64,000 nucleotides of DNA from NCBI GenBank assembly GCA_028280265.1, contig JANQMD010000024.1:54066-118065 (forward strand), in the 5' to 3' direction. The position numbers and the translations under genes were made by a program. The stretch's first letter is position 1; every line of letters starts with the position of its first letter. Positions 1 to 9,538 of the stretch are shown piece by piece. Below the pieces are notes generated by a model. That model was not told the DNA's origin. It saw only the letters and a program-made list of their open reading frames with translations, and ran no database searches. The DNA is from Flavobacteriaceae bacterium (lineage in GTDB: Bacteria; Bacteroidota; Bacteroidia; Flavobacteriales; Flavobacteriaceae).

Positions 1-405
1 ATGATTGTCGCGAATGCACATAAGAAACTCCCTAAGGAAAAAATCGACTCTATATCTAAAGGATATATTATAAAATCAATCGGGTATCATTCAGATAATT
101 TTACAAAATACAAAGATCAAAGAATCAAAAATTACCGATACTTATGTAATAAGTTTAACGAATTAGAATTGTTGCCTTTTTTTGAATTTGACTCTAATAT
201 TATACCAGGGGTTTTTTTAATGAAGGGTTTTAAAAATATTGACCTTCAAGAGTTGAAATTTTTTTGCCAAAGAAATGGAATCGAATCTTCTGTTTTCTAT
301 GGTAAAAATGCTTTTTTTATACCTATACACCAAAACCTTGTTACCGAAGATTTGGATTATTTTTATGAAGTAATCAAGGAGTTTATATCAAAAAAGAATT
401 CATGA
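1..405 (+). CDS. DegT/DnrJ/EryC1-type aminotransferase, C-terminal part only
   Basis: Only the last 134 codons of what looks like a PLP-dependent sugar aminotransferase are present. Family members are about 370 residues, so the 5' two thirds lie upstream of the window and the ATG at base 1 is probably an internal Met. The visible part resembles the small C-terminal domain of the family: a 'PGVFLMK' beta strand, then a helix with 'FCQRNGIES' and a Tyr-Gly segment, ending in the usual C-terminal helix. The PLP lysine is not in view. The stop overlaps the next gene's start (ATGA). It would aminate a nucleotide-linked keto-sugar for the polysaccharide. Family assignment is moderately sure, substrate unknown. 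Confidence 0.6.
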   Translation: MIVANAHKKLPKEKIDSISKGYIIKSIGYHSDNFTKYKDQRIKNYRYLCNKFNELELLPFFEFDSNIIPGVFLMKGFKNIDLQELKFFCQRNGIESSVFYGKNAFFIPIHQNLVTEDLDYFYEVIKEFISKKNS

Positions 406-1271
406 AACTATATATTCTAGGTAATGGGAAGCCTTTGCTTCGGATTGTTCATATCCTTCGAAACCATAAAATTCAAGTTCTAGGAGTTGAACAAGACAAA
501 CCTTTGAAGGGAGATGATCAAATCTCTTTAGAGCGTGAATTATATGATCTAAAAATTAAGAGGTCTAATTATAAAAGTATTTCAGATGATATTGATTTAA
601 TCTTCGTAATCAATTATAACAAAATTATCGATGTTTCTCTCTATAATAAGCCTTTGATCAATTTACATTTAGGGATTTTACCAAAGTATAGAGGAAATAA
701 TGCAAATGCTTGGGCGGCAATTAATGGAGAAAAAAAGGTTGGATATACAATACATGAAATTATTGATGAACTTGATGGAGGAGATATTTATTACACTTTC
801 AAATACGATATTTCTGACGATGATAATTATTTGCCTGCAAAGACGGCAATTTACAGTGATATTGAATCTAAAATTGCAACCATTTTATTGGATATATACA
901 ATAAAAAATTAGTGCCCATGTCTCAAAAAGGAAGCCATTTTATTTATTGTACTAGACTAAGACCTTCATTTGGTATTATAAAAGATTGGAATTTTTCAAC
1001 TGAGTTTTTTATGAATATGATGTATGTCTATAGCCCGCCGTCTGGAACTGGATTGAAGTTTTTCTACAAAGGATTGGAGTATAGAATTGAAAAAGCCTCT
1101 AGAGTAGCTAATTTTGAAAATTCTATAGGGATTCCTGGAGCTATTGTTTATATAAGAAAAGGTTCTTTATGGGTAAAAACAAAAGATAATGTACTATCAA
1201 TTGATAAGTTGACTTCTAATGGAAGTGATGTTGAAATCGAAAGTGTTTTTAAAATAGGAGGGCTTTTATGA
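402..1271 (+). CDS. Sugar N-formyltransferase (methionyl-tRNA formyltransferase fold)
   Basis: A 289-residue protein with the formyltransferase catalytic pattern: Asn87 and His89 in 'NLHLGILPKYRG', and Asp125 in 'DELDGGDI'. These match the Asn-His-Asp triad of the Fmt/ArnA family, which uses N10-formyl-tetrahydrofolate. The true initiator-tRNA Fmt is longer and sits with def in most genomes, so inside this locus the likely job is N-formylation of an amino-sugar nucleotide made by a neighbouring aminotransferase. It starts inside the stop of the preceding aminotransferase and overlaps the next gene by 4 nt (ATGA), suggesting translational coupling. The C-terminal 90 residues probably form a small OB-like domain. 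The substrate is inferred from context only. Confidence 0.75.
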   Translation: MKLYILGNGKPLLRIVHILRNHKIQVLGVEQDKPLKGDDQISLERELYDLKIKRSNYKSISDDIDLIFVINYNKIIDVSLYNKPLINLHLGILPKYRGNNANAWAAINGEKKVGYTIHEIIDELDGGDIYYTFKYDISDDDNYLPAKTAIYSDIESKIATILLDIYNKKLVPMSQKGSHFIYCTRLRPSFGIIKDWNFSTEFFMNMMYVYSPPSGTGLKFFYKGLEYRIEKASRVANFENSIGIPGAIVYIRKGSLWVKTKDNVLSIDKLTSNGSDVEIESVFKIGGLL

Positions 1272-2206
1272 TAGAAATATTAGTGTATGAAGAGAGATTG
1301 AAAAAGCAATGGGATACTTTTGTGTCTGAGTCTGCAAAGTCAACGTTTCTGTTCCATAGAGGATTTATAGAATATCATTCGGATAGATTTAAAGACCATT
1401 CCCTTTTATTTTATTCGAAAGGTAAGTTAGTTGGACTCATGCCTGGCAACGAAAGTGATACTGTATATCATTCTCATCAAGGACTAACTTATGGTGGATT
1501 AATGCACAAAAAGGTAAGTGCTTCATTAGTTTTAGAGATGTTTTCTTCTATGTTAGACTATTTGAAGGAACATGGTTTTACTAAGATTGTGTATAAAGTA
1601 ATACCTTTTGTTTTTCAAAGTTCGTTTCAACAGGAAGCCCTATATGCTTTGTTTATAAATAACTTTAAACTAATAAGGCGGGATTTGTCATTTGTTATCG
1701 ATCTTGAAAAAACAATATCCTTATCAAAAGATCGGCGCTATAGAATTAATAAATCAAAAAGAAACAATCTTATTGTTCAGGAGTCTACTGATTTCGAAAA
1801 TTATATGGAAATTGTAAATTTCAATTTGCAATCAAAATTTAAAACAAGTCCAGTTCATAGCTCATCAGAATTAGAATTATTACACAATAGATTTCCAAAC
1901 AATATAAAACTGCTTTTAGTATACGATGAGCACAAAACTATTTTAGGAGGAACAGTTTTGTTTTTGGACAATGATTTTGTCCATACTCAATATTTACACG
2001 CAAATGATCAAGGAAGAAAGTTAAATTCCACTGAATTTTTGGTAGATTATTTAACTCAACACTTTTCAAGTAAGAAATATTTGAGTTTTGGAATTTCAAC
2101 CGAAAATAATGGTACCTACTTGAATGACGGCTTAGCAAAATTTAAAGAAGGTTTTGGAGGAAAAGGTCTTGTCCATGATTTTTATGAAAGAGAATTGAAT
2201 GATTAA
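1268..2206 (+). CDS. GNAT/FemAB-like acyltransferase
   Basis: A 312-residue protein that looks like two tandem GNAT-like halves, as in FemAB/CelD-type acyltransferases. The N-terminal half has a 'THQG/YGG'-like segment ('[11 protein letters not shown]'). The C-terminal half has a strand-turn with 'LGGTVLF' followed by a 'TQYLHAND' segment. Members of this superfamily transfer acyl or aminoacyl groups to amino sugars or peptides. Lying between a formyltransferase and an FdtB-like aminotransferase (4-nt and 8-nt overlaps), it most likely N-acylates an amino sugar of the polysaccharide. The acyl donor and acceptor cannot be read from the sequence. Confidence 0.6.
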   Translation: MIEILVYEERLKKQWDTFVSESAKSTFLFHRGFIEYHSDRFKDHSLLFYSKGKLVGLMPGNESDTVYHSHQGLTYGGLMHKKVSASLVLEMFSSMLDYLKEHGFTKIVYKVIPFVFQSSFQQEALYALFINNFKLIRRDLSFVIDLEKTISLSKDRRYRINKSKRNNLIVQESTDFENYMEIVNFNLQSKFKTSPVHSSSELELLHNRFPNNIKLLLVYDEHKTILGGTVLFLDNDFVHTQYLHANDQGRKLNSTEFLVDYLTQHFSSKKYLSFGISTENNGTYLNDGLAKFKEGFGGKGLVHDFYERELND

Positions 2207-3299
2207 GTTTTTAAATCTACATAAAGTTAATAGTAAATATTCTGAGGAGTTGAAAAAAGTTGCGAAAGAAGTAATTGACTCAGGATGGTATGTTAAAGGA
2301 AAGCATGTAGAAAAGTTTGAGGATAATCTTAAAGAATACGTCGGATCAAAGTATGCCGTTGGTGTAGCCAATGGACTGGATGCCTTGAGACTTATTTTTA
2401 AAGCTTATATAGAGCTTGGTTATATGAAAAAGGGAGATGAAGTCATTGTACCTGCAAATACCTATATTGCTTCAATACTTGCAATTACGGATAATGGTTT
2501 AGTCCCGGTTTTGGTAGAGCCAAACATAAAAACTTACAATCTTGATATTTCTAAAATAGAGCAATCTATTTCTACAAAAACAAAAGCAATCTTAATTGTT
2601 CATTTGTATGGCAGAGTTTTCTGGTCGGAAGAACTTGTAAATATTGCAAAAAAATACAGTTTAAAAATTGTAGAAGACAATGCCCAAGCTATAGGAGCAA
2701 AATTCAATAATACTAACACTGGAAATTTAGGTGATGCAGCAGGCTTTAGTTTTTATCCTGGAAAAAACTTAGGAGCTTTAGGTGATGGAGGAGCAGTCAC
2801 TACAAACGATACAGCTTTGTCAACTGCTGTAAAAGCAATTGCAAATTACGGTTCTGAAGAGAAATATATCAATAAATACCAAGGCTTAAACAGTAGGCTA
2901 GATGAGATGCAAGCCGCCTTTTTGAATGTTAAGCTACCATTCCTTGATGAAGAAAATGAGATGAGAAGGAAAATAGCAGAACTCTATGTGAAATCAATTG
3001 AAAACCCATCGATTATCTTACCTGAATTACCTTCTAACTCAAGGGAACATGTATGGCATTTATTTGTAGTTAGAACGAAGAATAGAGATAAACTTCAGGA
3101 ATATTTATTAAAAGAGAAGATTGAAACATTGATTCATTACCCAGTTCCTCCCCACAAGCAAGAGGCATATAAAGAAATGGGGAATTTAAAATTGCCAATA
3201 ACAGAGAAGATTCATGATGAAGTTTTGAGTCTTCCTCTTAGCCCAATACAAACTGAAGATGATATGGAAATAATTATAAATGCTTTGAATAATTATTGA
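2199..3299 (+). CDS. Nucleotide-sugar aminotransferase, DegT family, FdtB/QdtB-like
   Basis: A full-length 366-residue PLP aminotransferase. The cofactor Lys189 lies in '[15 protein letters not shown]', the pyridine-binding Asp160 in 'IVEDNAQA', and '[11 protein letters not shown]' contacts the phosphate group. The wording around '[16 protein letters not shown]' and 'HLYGR' is close to the FdtB/QdtB branch, which makes dTDP-3-amino-3,6-dideoxyhexoses from 3-keto sugars using glutamate. The neighbouring acyltransferase and formyltransferase would then modify the amino group. No ketoisomerase (FdtA/QdtA) is visible here, so it may lie upstream. Family assignment is strong; the exact sugar is inference. 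Confidence 0.85.
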   Translation: MIKFLNLHKVNSKYSEELKKVAKEVIDSGWYVKGKHVEKFEDNLKEYVGSKYAVGVANGLDALRLIFKAYIELGYMKKGDEVIVPANTYIASILAITDNGLVPVLVEPNIKTYNLDISKIEQSISTKTKAILIVHLYGRVFWSEELVNIAKKYSLKIVEDNAQAIGAKFNNTNTGNLGDAAGFSFYPGKNLGALGDGGAVTTNDTALSTAVKAIANYGSEEKYINKYQGLNSRLDEMQAAFLNVKLPFLDEENEMRRKIAELYVKSIENPSIILPELPSNSREHVWHLFVVRTKNRDKLQEYLLKEKIETLIHYPVPPHKQEAYKEMGNLKLPITEKIHDEVLSLPLSPIQTEDDMEIIINALNNY

Positions 3300-3330
3300 A
3301 TAGAATTTCTAATTGGATACCATAATCGAA

Positions 3331-4287
3331 ATGAAAATATACTCCAAAAGACAGCCATTAGTAACAATTGTAACACCTTGTTATAATCATGAAAAATACA
3401 TCTTTGAATCTTTAGATAGTGTTAGAAACCAGACTTACTCTAATATTCAACACATCATCATTGATGACTGCTCTAAAGATAATTCGGTAAAAATCATAGA
3501 AGATTATATTGAAAAATATCAATATAAGTGCACTTTTATTAAGCATACAAAGAATACAGGAATCTGTAAACTATTGAACGAATCTATCTCAATTTCAAAA
3601 GGAAAATATTGGTCAGGATGTACTTCTGATGATGTTATCATGCCTGACAAGATCGAAAAGCAGGTAGAAATTTTAGAAAGGTTAGATTCTAAAGTAGGTG
3701 TAGTATACTCTGATGCTTTTTTGATGGATGGTGATAGTAAACTGATAAAAGGTATGTTTATTGAAAAGTATAGAACTTTCAGTAAAATACCTCAAGGCGA
3801 TATTTTCAATGAACTGTTAGAAGGAAATTTCATTCCTGTAATGGCATTACTTTTACGAACTTCAATTTTTGATGATATTGGAACATTCGATGAAAACCTC
3901 CAATATGAAGATTATGATTTTTGGCTAAGAATTGCTACTAAATATTACTTTTATTTTTCCGATAGACCTTCTGCTAAATATAGATTGCACTCTGATAATT
4001 TACACTTAAAAATAGATTATGACAAAGCAGAATATAGTATTTTTTCAAAGCATCTACATTTAAATAATGAATTTATAAATAAGAAAATTGTTAAGTCTAT
4101 AGAATTTGAATATTTCTCTGATTGTCTAGCAGCAAAAGAAAAGTTATTAGAAGTTGAGAAGCTAATAAAAATACCTGTAATATTAAGATTCGTTATAAAA
4201 ATGAAAATTCCTCCATTTTTTTATATACTAATGAAATACTTCCAAAAAAAGTATAGAAGGTTATTAATCTTAATACTTCGCAAGTAA
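3331..4287 (+). CDS. Glycosyltransferase family 2
   Basis: A GT-A fold inverting glycosyltransferase of 318 residues. The N-terminus has the typical 'VTIVTPCYNHEKYI' strand-loop, followed by 'IIDDCSKDNS' (nucleotide-binding DD) and 'CTSDDVI', where SDD takes the place of the DxD metal site. A later 'YEDYDFWLRIA' is the usual GT2 catalytic-region ED motif. The C-terminus is basic and hydrophobic, so it may associate with the inner membrane. I chose the ATG at 3331; an in-frame TTG at 3313 would add six residues that do not belong to the fold. Donor and acceptor are unknown. Confidence 0.8.
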   Translation: MKIYSKRQPLVTIVTPCYNHEKYIFESLDSVRNQTYSNIQHIIIDDCSKDNSVKIIEDYIEKYQYKCTFIKHTKNTGICKLLNESISISKGKYWSGCTSDDVIMPDKIEKQVEILERLDSKVGVVYSDAFLMDGDSKLIKGMFIEKYRTFSKIPQGDIFNELLEGNFIPVMALLLRTSIFDDIGTFDENLQYEDYDFWLRIATKYYFYFSDRPSAKYRLHSDNLHLKIDYDKAEYSIFSKHLHLNNEFINKKIVKSIEFEYFSDCLAAKEKLLEVEKLIKIPVILRFVIKMKIPPFFYILMKYFQKKYRRLLILILRK

Positions 4288-4311
4288 AAACTAAAAACTG
4301 CATCCATCGAT

Positions 4312-5433
4312 ATGGAAAGTAAAATTAAATTCCTAGCTTATTATCTTCCTCAATATCACCCTATTCCTGAAAATGATAAATGGTGGGGGAAAGGATTTAC
4401 TGAATGGACCAATGTAACCAAGGCAAAACCATTATTTAAAAATCATTATCAACCTATTTTACCATCTGATTTAGGTTTTTATGATCTGAGAGTACCTGAA
4501 GTTCAGGAGCAACAATCAGAGTTAGCACTTTCTCATGGTGTTGATGGATTTATCTATTATCAATATTGGTTTGGACCTGATAAAATGCTTTTAGAAAAGC
4601 CAGCAGAATCTATGTTAAAGAATCAGAAAGTAAAAATCCCATTTTGTTTTTGCTGGGCTAATGAAACATGGAAAGGGATATGGCATGGTTTAGAGAATCC
4701 TGATATCTTAATTGAACAAAAATATCCATCTAAAGCCAGTGGATACAAGCAATATTTTGACTATTTACTTCCATTTTTTCAAGATGAAAGATACATTAAA
4801 GTTGATAACAAGCCAATGTTTCATGTATATAGGGTGAGCGATCTGCCAGACAGAGATCTTTTTTTTCAAACGTTTAACTCTTTGGCAAAGAAGAATGGTT
4901 TTGATGGAATTTACTTTGTCATAACCACTACTGCGGAAAGTGTAAAAAAAATTGATCATGAACTGATATCTGCTAAGATTGATTTGAATATTTTTAATAA
5001 CATTCGCTATCATTTTCAACCTTTCTTTACTAATAGGTGGCTAAGAAAGATAGAACTAAAGATAAATACGAAACTTGGATATACTCAAGATGTTGTAAAG
5101 AGAAATAAACCTTTAATCTTAGAATATCCTCTGTTAATGAAGCATTTTAACAAGTCTCTTTTAAGTAATAAAAGTATTCCGTGTGCAATTCCCAATTGGG
5201 ACAATTCTCCAAGAAGTAATAAAAAATCCATGATTTTAAATAAAACTTCACCCAAAGCTTGGAAAAATCATTTGGAACAAACGGTGCAATTGGTTAAGGA
5301 AGCAAAAAATAATCCTCAATATGTAATTCTCAAATCTTGGAACGAATGGGCTGAAGGTAATTACCTTGAGCCTGATAGAAAATATGGTAGAGAGTGGTTA
5401 AAAGTTGTTAAAGAAGTGAAAGAATCTCTGTGA
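4312..5433 (+). CDS. WbsX-like glycosyltransferase/hydrolase-fold protein (GH99-like)
   Basis: A 373-residue member of the WbsX family. It is recognisable by the N-terminal 'AYYLPQYHPIPEND' and 'GKGFTEWTNV' motifs, 'GFIYYQYWF', 'CFCWANE' and the C-terminal 'ILKSWNEWAEGNYLEPD'. Members are common in O-antigen and capsule clusters, either alone or fused to glycosyltransferases. They have a TIM-barrel resembling GH99/GH71, and their reaction is not firmly established. Its stop overlaps the next gene start (TGATG). A role in polysaccharide assembly or trimming is inferred from position. Confidence 0.82.
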   Translation: MESKIKFLAYYLPQYHPIPENDKWWGKGFTEWTNVTKAKPLFKNHYQPILPSDLGFYDLRVPEVQEQQSELALSHGVDGFIYYQYWFGPDKMLLEKPAESMLKNQKVKIPFCFCWANETWKGIWHGLENPDILIEQKYPSKASGYKQYFDYLLPFFQDERYIKVDNKPMFHVYRVSDLPDRDLFFQTFNSLAKKNGFDGIYFVITTTAESVKKIDHELISAKIDLNIFNNIRYHFQPFFTNRWLRKIELKINTKLGYTQDVVKRNKPLILEYPLLMKHFNKSLLSNKSIPCAIPNWDNSPRSNKKSMILNKTSPKAWKNHLEQTVQLVKEAKNNPQYVILKSWNEWAEGNYLEPDRKYGREWLKVVKEVKESL

Positions 5434-6434
5434 TGTCTGAAAAAGTATCTATAATCATTCCAGTATTCAACAGAGAAAAAGTCTTGCAAGAAACCCTGAA
5501 CTCAGTGGTTGAGCAAACTCATCCAAATTGGGAGTGTTTACTCATTGATGATGGCAGCACAGATACATCAGTCCAAATGTGTATTAATCAGTGTAGACTA
5601 GACGAAAGATTTCATTTTTTCTTGAGAAATGATTTTAATAATACTAAAGGCCCCTCCGCATGTAGAAATATTGGAATTGAGAAATCGAAAGGTACTTATG
5701 TTATTTTTCTTGATTCAGATGATTTATTAGACAAAGTCTGCTTAGAAAATAGACTAAAAAAAGTGAAGGAATACCCAGATTTTGATGCTTGGGTATTTCA
5801 AATGCAAGATTTTGATGAAAACGGTCTTGGAAAAGTATGTACTATTTTTCCTGAAAACGATGATTATTCAAACGAGCACATTTTAAAAATGATCCTCAGA
5901 TACGACTTGCCTTTTTCTGTTACTTGCCCGCTCTGGAGGACAAAAGCCATTAAAGAACTCGGAGGGTTTGACGAATCATTCACAAGACTAGAGGATCCAG
6001 ACTTGCATGCTCGTGCCATGATAAAAGGATTAAAATTCCAGTATCTTTTTCAAGAAAAACCAGATTGTTTTTACAGGGTAGACAGCAGCTATCATAGTCG
6101 TTTTTCTCACCCCGAATTTTTGGAAAACTATCTTTTTTCTTTTTTAAAATTTTATCAGAAATATTTGTCTATTTCTCATCAAGAGAAGGGGAAGTATCCG
6201 TTTATTAAACAAGAGTTAAAAAAATCCCTTTTGCTGCAGTTTAAGGATCATTTGTATAGAAAACCCCTGGGCCTCCTTTATTTTTCGAAGGTTTTCAAAT
6301 TTTCGAAAAAACACCATATGCTAACTTTTCAAGAGAGAAGTATTTTAATGATTATGAAATTCTATGTGCAATGGGGTCTAGACAAAGTCTCTGGATTCGG
6401 TTATCACAAGATGAGAAAAAAAGTCTTTGTATGA
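5433..6434 (+). CDS. Glycosyltransferase family 2
   Basis: A 333-residue GT2 enzyme: 'VSIIIPVFNREKVLQETLNS' is split around the first strand, then 'LIDDGSTDTS' and 'FLDSDDLL' (the DxD-equivalent DSDD), and 'RLEDPDLHARA' in the acceptor-side region. The TGATG junction with the previous gene favours the ATG at 5433 over a GTG one codon earlier. The 3' end overlaps the next gene by 4 nt. Probably cytoplasmic or peripherally membrane-bound, adding one sugar to the lipid-linked repeat unit; the sugar cannot be told. Confidence 0.82.
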   Translation: MSEKVSIIIPVFNREKVLQETLNSVVEQTHPNWECLLIDDGSTDTSVQMCINQCRLDERFHFFLRNDFNNTKGPSACRNIGIEKSKGTYVIFLDSDDLLDKVCLENRLKKVKEYPDFDAWVFQMQDFDENGLGKVCTIFPENDDYSNEHILKMILRYDLPFSVTCPLWRTKAIKELGGFDESFTRLEDPDLHARAMIKGLKFQYLFQEKPDCFYRVDSSYHSRFSHPEFLENYLFSFLKFYQKYLSISHQEKGKYPFIKQELKKSLLLQFKDHLYRKPLGLLYFSKVFKFSKKHHMLTFQERSILMIMKFYVQWGLDKVSGFGYHKMRKKVFV

Positions 6435-7567
6435 AGAAATTTGAGTTTCATCATAAAAATGTCATTATACTCCTCAAATCTTTTGTCTTAGGAGGTGCTG
6501 AGAAGCAAGCGTTGTTCTTAGCCAACCATCTTACCAATCACTTTCACTGTAACGTTTACATCTATTCTTATATAAAATCTGAGCAAGAGCATCTTTTTAA
6601 AGAAGAGTGTAAAAAACTAGCTATTAAAAATGTAACACTGGTTTCAAACCCTCTTAGCGCATCGAATAAGTTTAAATACATCACCAGGCGAATTAAAATA
6701 GCATTGTTTGGTTATAGATTGAGAAAACACAAGCCAGATGTTATCATTCCGTACTTAAACCCACCTTCCATCATTTCCAATTTATGTTATAGAATAGCGG
6801 GAGCAAAAGTTACATTTTGGCAACATAGAGGTCCTGATTATTACAGATACGATCGGCTAGAAAAGGTTGCAGCAAACAAAACCAGATTGTTTATTGGAAA
6901 CTCTGAAGAAGGCAGGAAAGAATTGGTAGACGTTTTAAAAATAGACAGCCGTACATCTCGTTTTTTGCCAAACTTTATTACTCAGACAAGCATCACAAAT
7001 CGCTACAGCACAGATTCTAAAGAGATCGTGCTGGGAATGATTGCCCATTTCCGTGATGAAAAGTTACAGCCATTGCTTGTCGATAGCTTTGAATTGTTAC
7101 TACAAGATCACAGCAATATAAAGTTGTATTTGATTGGAGATCTTTATGATGAAACCAAACCCACAGAGAGTTATATGTACATCAAAGAGAGATTAAAGTC
7201 ACCTAAATTGAAGGATAAAGTTCAAATCTTTCATCAAACACAAACGAGTGATGTCATAGACAAAATTGACATTGGAGTGTTGATCTCAAAAAAAGAAGGC
7301 ATGCCAAACGTTATCATGGAATTTATGGCTTATGGTATTCCTGTAGTTACAACCAATCATTCAGGTTGTAAGTCTTTATTGGGAGAAGATTATTCGTATT
7401 TAACTGAGAATAATTCAGAGGATATTCGTAAAAAGCTTAGTGTTTTAATTTCTGATTCAGAATTAAGGATAAAAGTTGGAGAGCAAAATCATCAGAGAGT
7501 AAAAGATAATTTTACGATAGAGATTTATATGAATCGCTTAAAAAAAATGATCAATGAGTCGTTCTAA
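6431..7567 (+). CDS. Glycosyltransferase family 4
   Basis: A GT-B retaining glycosyltransferase of 378 residues. The glycine-rich acceptor loop 'FVLGGAEKQAL' is near the N-terminus. The C-terminal nucleotide-sugar domain has the EX7E region 'SKKEGMPNVIMEFMAYGIPVV'. The reading frame is open back to 6371, but the ATG at 6431 is the natural start: it overlaps the previous stop as ATGA, and the fold begins directly after it. The gene overlaps the following methyltransferase by 14 nt. Substrates are unknown. Confidence 0.82.
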   Translation: MKKFEFHHKNVIILLKSFVLGGAEKQALFLANHLTNHFHCNVYIYSYIKSEQEHLFKEECKKLAIKNVTLVSNPLSASNKFKYITRRIKIALFGYRLRKHKPDVIIPYLNPPSIISNLCYRIAGAKVTFWQHRGPDYYRYDRLEKVAANKTRLFIGNSEEGRKELVDVLKIDSRTSRFLPNFITQTSITNRYSTDSKEIVLGMIAHFRDEKLQPLLVDSFELLLQDHSNIKLYLIGDLYDETKPTESYMYIKERLKSPKLKDKVQIFHQTQTSDVIDKIDIGVLISKKEGMPNVIMEFMAYGIPVVTTNHSGCKSLLGEDYSYLTENNSEDIRKKLSVLISDSELRIKVGEQNHQRVKDNFTIEIYMNRLKKMINESF

Positions 7568-8534
7568 TGATAGAAAATTTATTGTCAAACACATTGTAAA
7601 AAATTACAAGAGGTGGCTTAAAAATACTTTAGGAAAAATAAGTGTATCCAATGGCGCAACTCACTTTGGAAAAAGCGTAGAAGAAAGTATAGAATACATT
7701 TTTCAGGTATTCAATGATTATTTAATTTATGGAAATTTATCCGATAAAAACCTAGAAGAAAAGACAATTTTAGAAATTGGACCTGGTGATAATTTAGGAG
7801 TTGCGTTACTATTTATTGCTAAAGGGGCAAAAAAAGTGTATACCATAGATAAGTATTTCTCCGAAAGAATTCAGTCAGACGAGGTTAAAATATACAAAGC
7901 AATTCGAGAACGACTTAAAGATGATGAGAGAATCCGATTTGATAATGCAATTACATTAGAAGAAAAAGATTTCAAGTTGAATAAAGACAAAATCGAATCA
8001 ATTTATGGTAAGAGCTTAGAAGAAATAAAATCAAAATCATTAAATAATTACTTCGATATGATAGTATCTAGAGCAGTATTGCAAGTTGTAAATCATCTAG
8101 ATCGGCTATTTAGAAAAATGAATGATTGCCTCAAAATTGGGGGAATTATGTTACACAAAGTAGATTTAAGAGATTATGGCACATTTACAAAGTATAAGAA
8201 TCACGAATTAGGAAATCTAATGTTTTCAGATTTTATATACACTCAAATGACCAATCACTCCAGTATTCCTAACAGAAAAAGAATTAACGAGTATCAAAAA
8301 ATAGTTGCAAACTATCAATATCACGACAAGTACTATATCACGCATATTTTTGGTAACGAGGAAAAAGTATTTGATCCCCACCAATTAGAGCTTAAAGAAG
8401 GAATGGACTATGACAACTCTCATCTGGAATATATAAAACAAGTAAAACCTCTTTTATTTCCGAAGTATAGAAGCTATTCTGATTTAGATTTACTAATTTC
8501 AGGATTCTTTATGGTAGCAAAGAAATATGGTTAA
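7554..8534 (+). CDS. Class I SAM-dependent methyltransferase
   Basis: A 326-residue protein with a clear SAM-binding motif I ('ILEIGPGDNLGVAL'), an acidic end of the second strand ('VYTIDKYF') and a 'DMIVSRAVLQVV' motif IV region. Such methyltransferases in polysaccharide loci O-methylate sugars or cap chains. It overlaps both neighbours (14 nt upstream, 8 nt downstream), so it is within the operon. The acceptor is unknown. The N-terminal 60 residues are basic and lack recognisable motifs. Confidence 0.75.
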   Translation: MSRSNDRKFIVKHIVKNYKRWLKNTLGKISVSNGATHFGKSVEESIEYIFQVFNDYLIYGNLSDKNLEEKTILEIGPGDNLGVALLFIAKGAKKVYTIDKYFSERIQSDEVKIYKAIRERLKDDERIRFDNAITLEEKDFKLNKDKIESIYGKSLEEIKSKSLNNYFDMIVSRAVLQVVNHLDRLFRKMNDCLKIGGIMLHKVDLRDYGTFTKYKNHELGNLMFSDFIYTQMTNHSSIPNRKRINEYQKIVANYQYHDKYYITHIFGNEEKVFDPHQLELKEGMDYDNSHLEYIKQVKPLLFPKYRSYSDLDLLISGFFMVAKKYG

Positions 8535-9528
8535 ACTTTTAGTACTACTACTTTTTATATATCTATCATTCGTAGCTTTTAATTTTTGGTTAGAGAAAAG
8601 AGCTCGTAAAAAGTCCAATAAATTCTTAAAGAAGATATTGAAATTGCCATTAATTAGCTCGTTTTTTAGAGCAGAAGAAAAAGGTTGGTCTATCATTGTT
8701 TTTGAGACAGATAAAAAGATTCAAGAACTATCAAATGATGATATTTTAAACACTAAACCACTGAACTTCCGTATCAATGAAGCTACAAGCATAGCTGACC
8801 CATTTTTGTTTGAAAAAAATGATATTCAATACCTTTTTTTCGAAGTTGAATACCAAAAACACTTAAATAAAAAGGCTGATATAGGTCACGCAGCACTAAG
8901 TAGATCTGGTAATTGGGAATATAAAGGACTAGTTTTAGAAGAGCCTTTCCACCAATCTTTCCCACTGATTTTTGAGCATGAGGATGAAGTTTACATGATT
9001 CCAGAAAGCTTTGAATCAAAAAAAGTAATCTTATACAAAGCATTGCAATTCCCCAATACATGGGAATTAGAATATGAATTGTTGACTGGCGAATCTTATG
9101 TAGATACTACTTTTATAAAACATAAAGGTTTATTCTTCTGGTTTACCACAAACTTGAAAAATGATGAATTAGAGCTTTTTTATTCAGAATCACTCACAAC
9201 TCCATGGAAAAAGCATCCGAAATCACCCATATCAATGGAGGTTTCGAACAATAGAAATGCAGGAAATATATTCTTAGAAAATGATAAAATGTTTAGATTA
9301 GCTCAAGATGGAAGAGAAGGATATGGCAGTGGGATTGTATTATTACAAATTGAAGAACTAGATACAGAAAACTACAAAGAAGTTATAGTTAAAGACCCAT
9401 TATTATACAAAGATGAAGGTTTTTGTAAAGATGGTTTGCATCATTTGAGTTTTCTACAAAAACAAGATAAAAATATGATAGCAATAGATGGAGCCAATTT
9501 TTCTTTTAGAAAAATTAGAATCAAGTAG
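8527..9528 (+). CDS. GINT1-N/GH43-like beta-propeller protein, putative glycan-modifying enzyme
   Basis: A 333-residue protein with an N-terminal hydrophobic segment (about residues 3-21) that could anchor it. The body has propeller-type repeats such as 'ADPFLFEKNDIQYLFFE', 'SFPLIFEHEDEVYMIPES' and 'AGNIFLENDKMFRLAQDG'. This pattern matches the five-bladed domain found at the N-terminus of plant GINT1 and in bacterial cell-surface clusters, where it is often fused to a formyltransferase. Here the formyltransferase (402..1271) is separate. Blades with 'DPF' acidic residues recall GH43 catalytic Asp positions. Its reaction is unknown; the fold assignment is moderately sure. Confidence 0.6.
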   Translation: MVKLLVLLLFIYLSFVAFNFWLEKRARKKSNKFLKKILKLPLISSFFRAEEKGWSIIVFETDKKIQELSNDDILNTKPLNFRINEATSIADPFLFEKNDIQYLFFEVEYQKHLNKKADIGHAALSRSGNWEYKGLVLEEPFHQSFPLIFEHEDEVYMIPESFESKKVILYKALQFPNTWELEYELLTGESYVDTTFIKHKGLFFWFTTNLKNDELELFYSESLTTPWKKHPKSPISMEVSNNRNAGNIFLENDKMFRLAQDGREGYGSGIVLLQIEELDTENYKEVIVKDPLLYKDEGFCKDGLHHLSFLQKQDKNMIAIDGANFSFRKIRIK

Positions 9529-9538
9529 CCAATAAATT

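Noticed and set aside
6371..6430. Upstream extension of the GT4 gene to 6371.
   Set aside because: The first 20 codons overlap the preceding GT2 gene in another frame and do not match the GT4 fold; ATG 6431 gives the standard ATGA junction.
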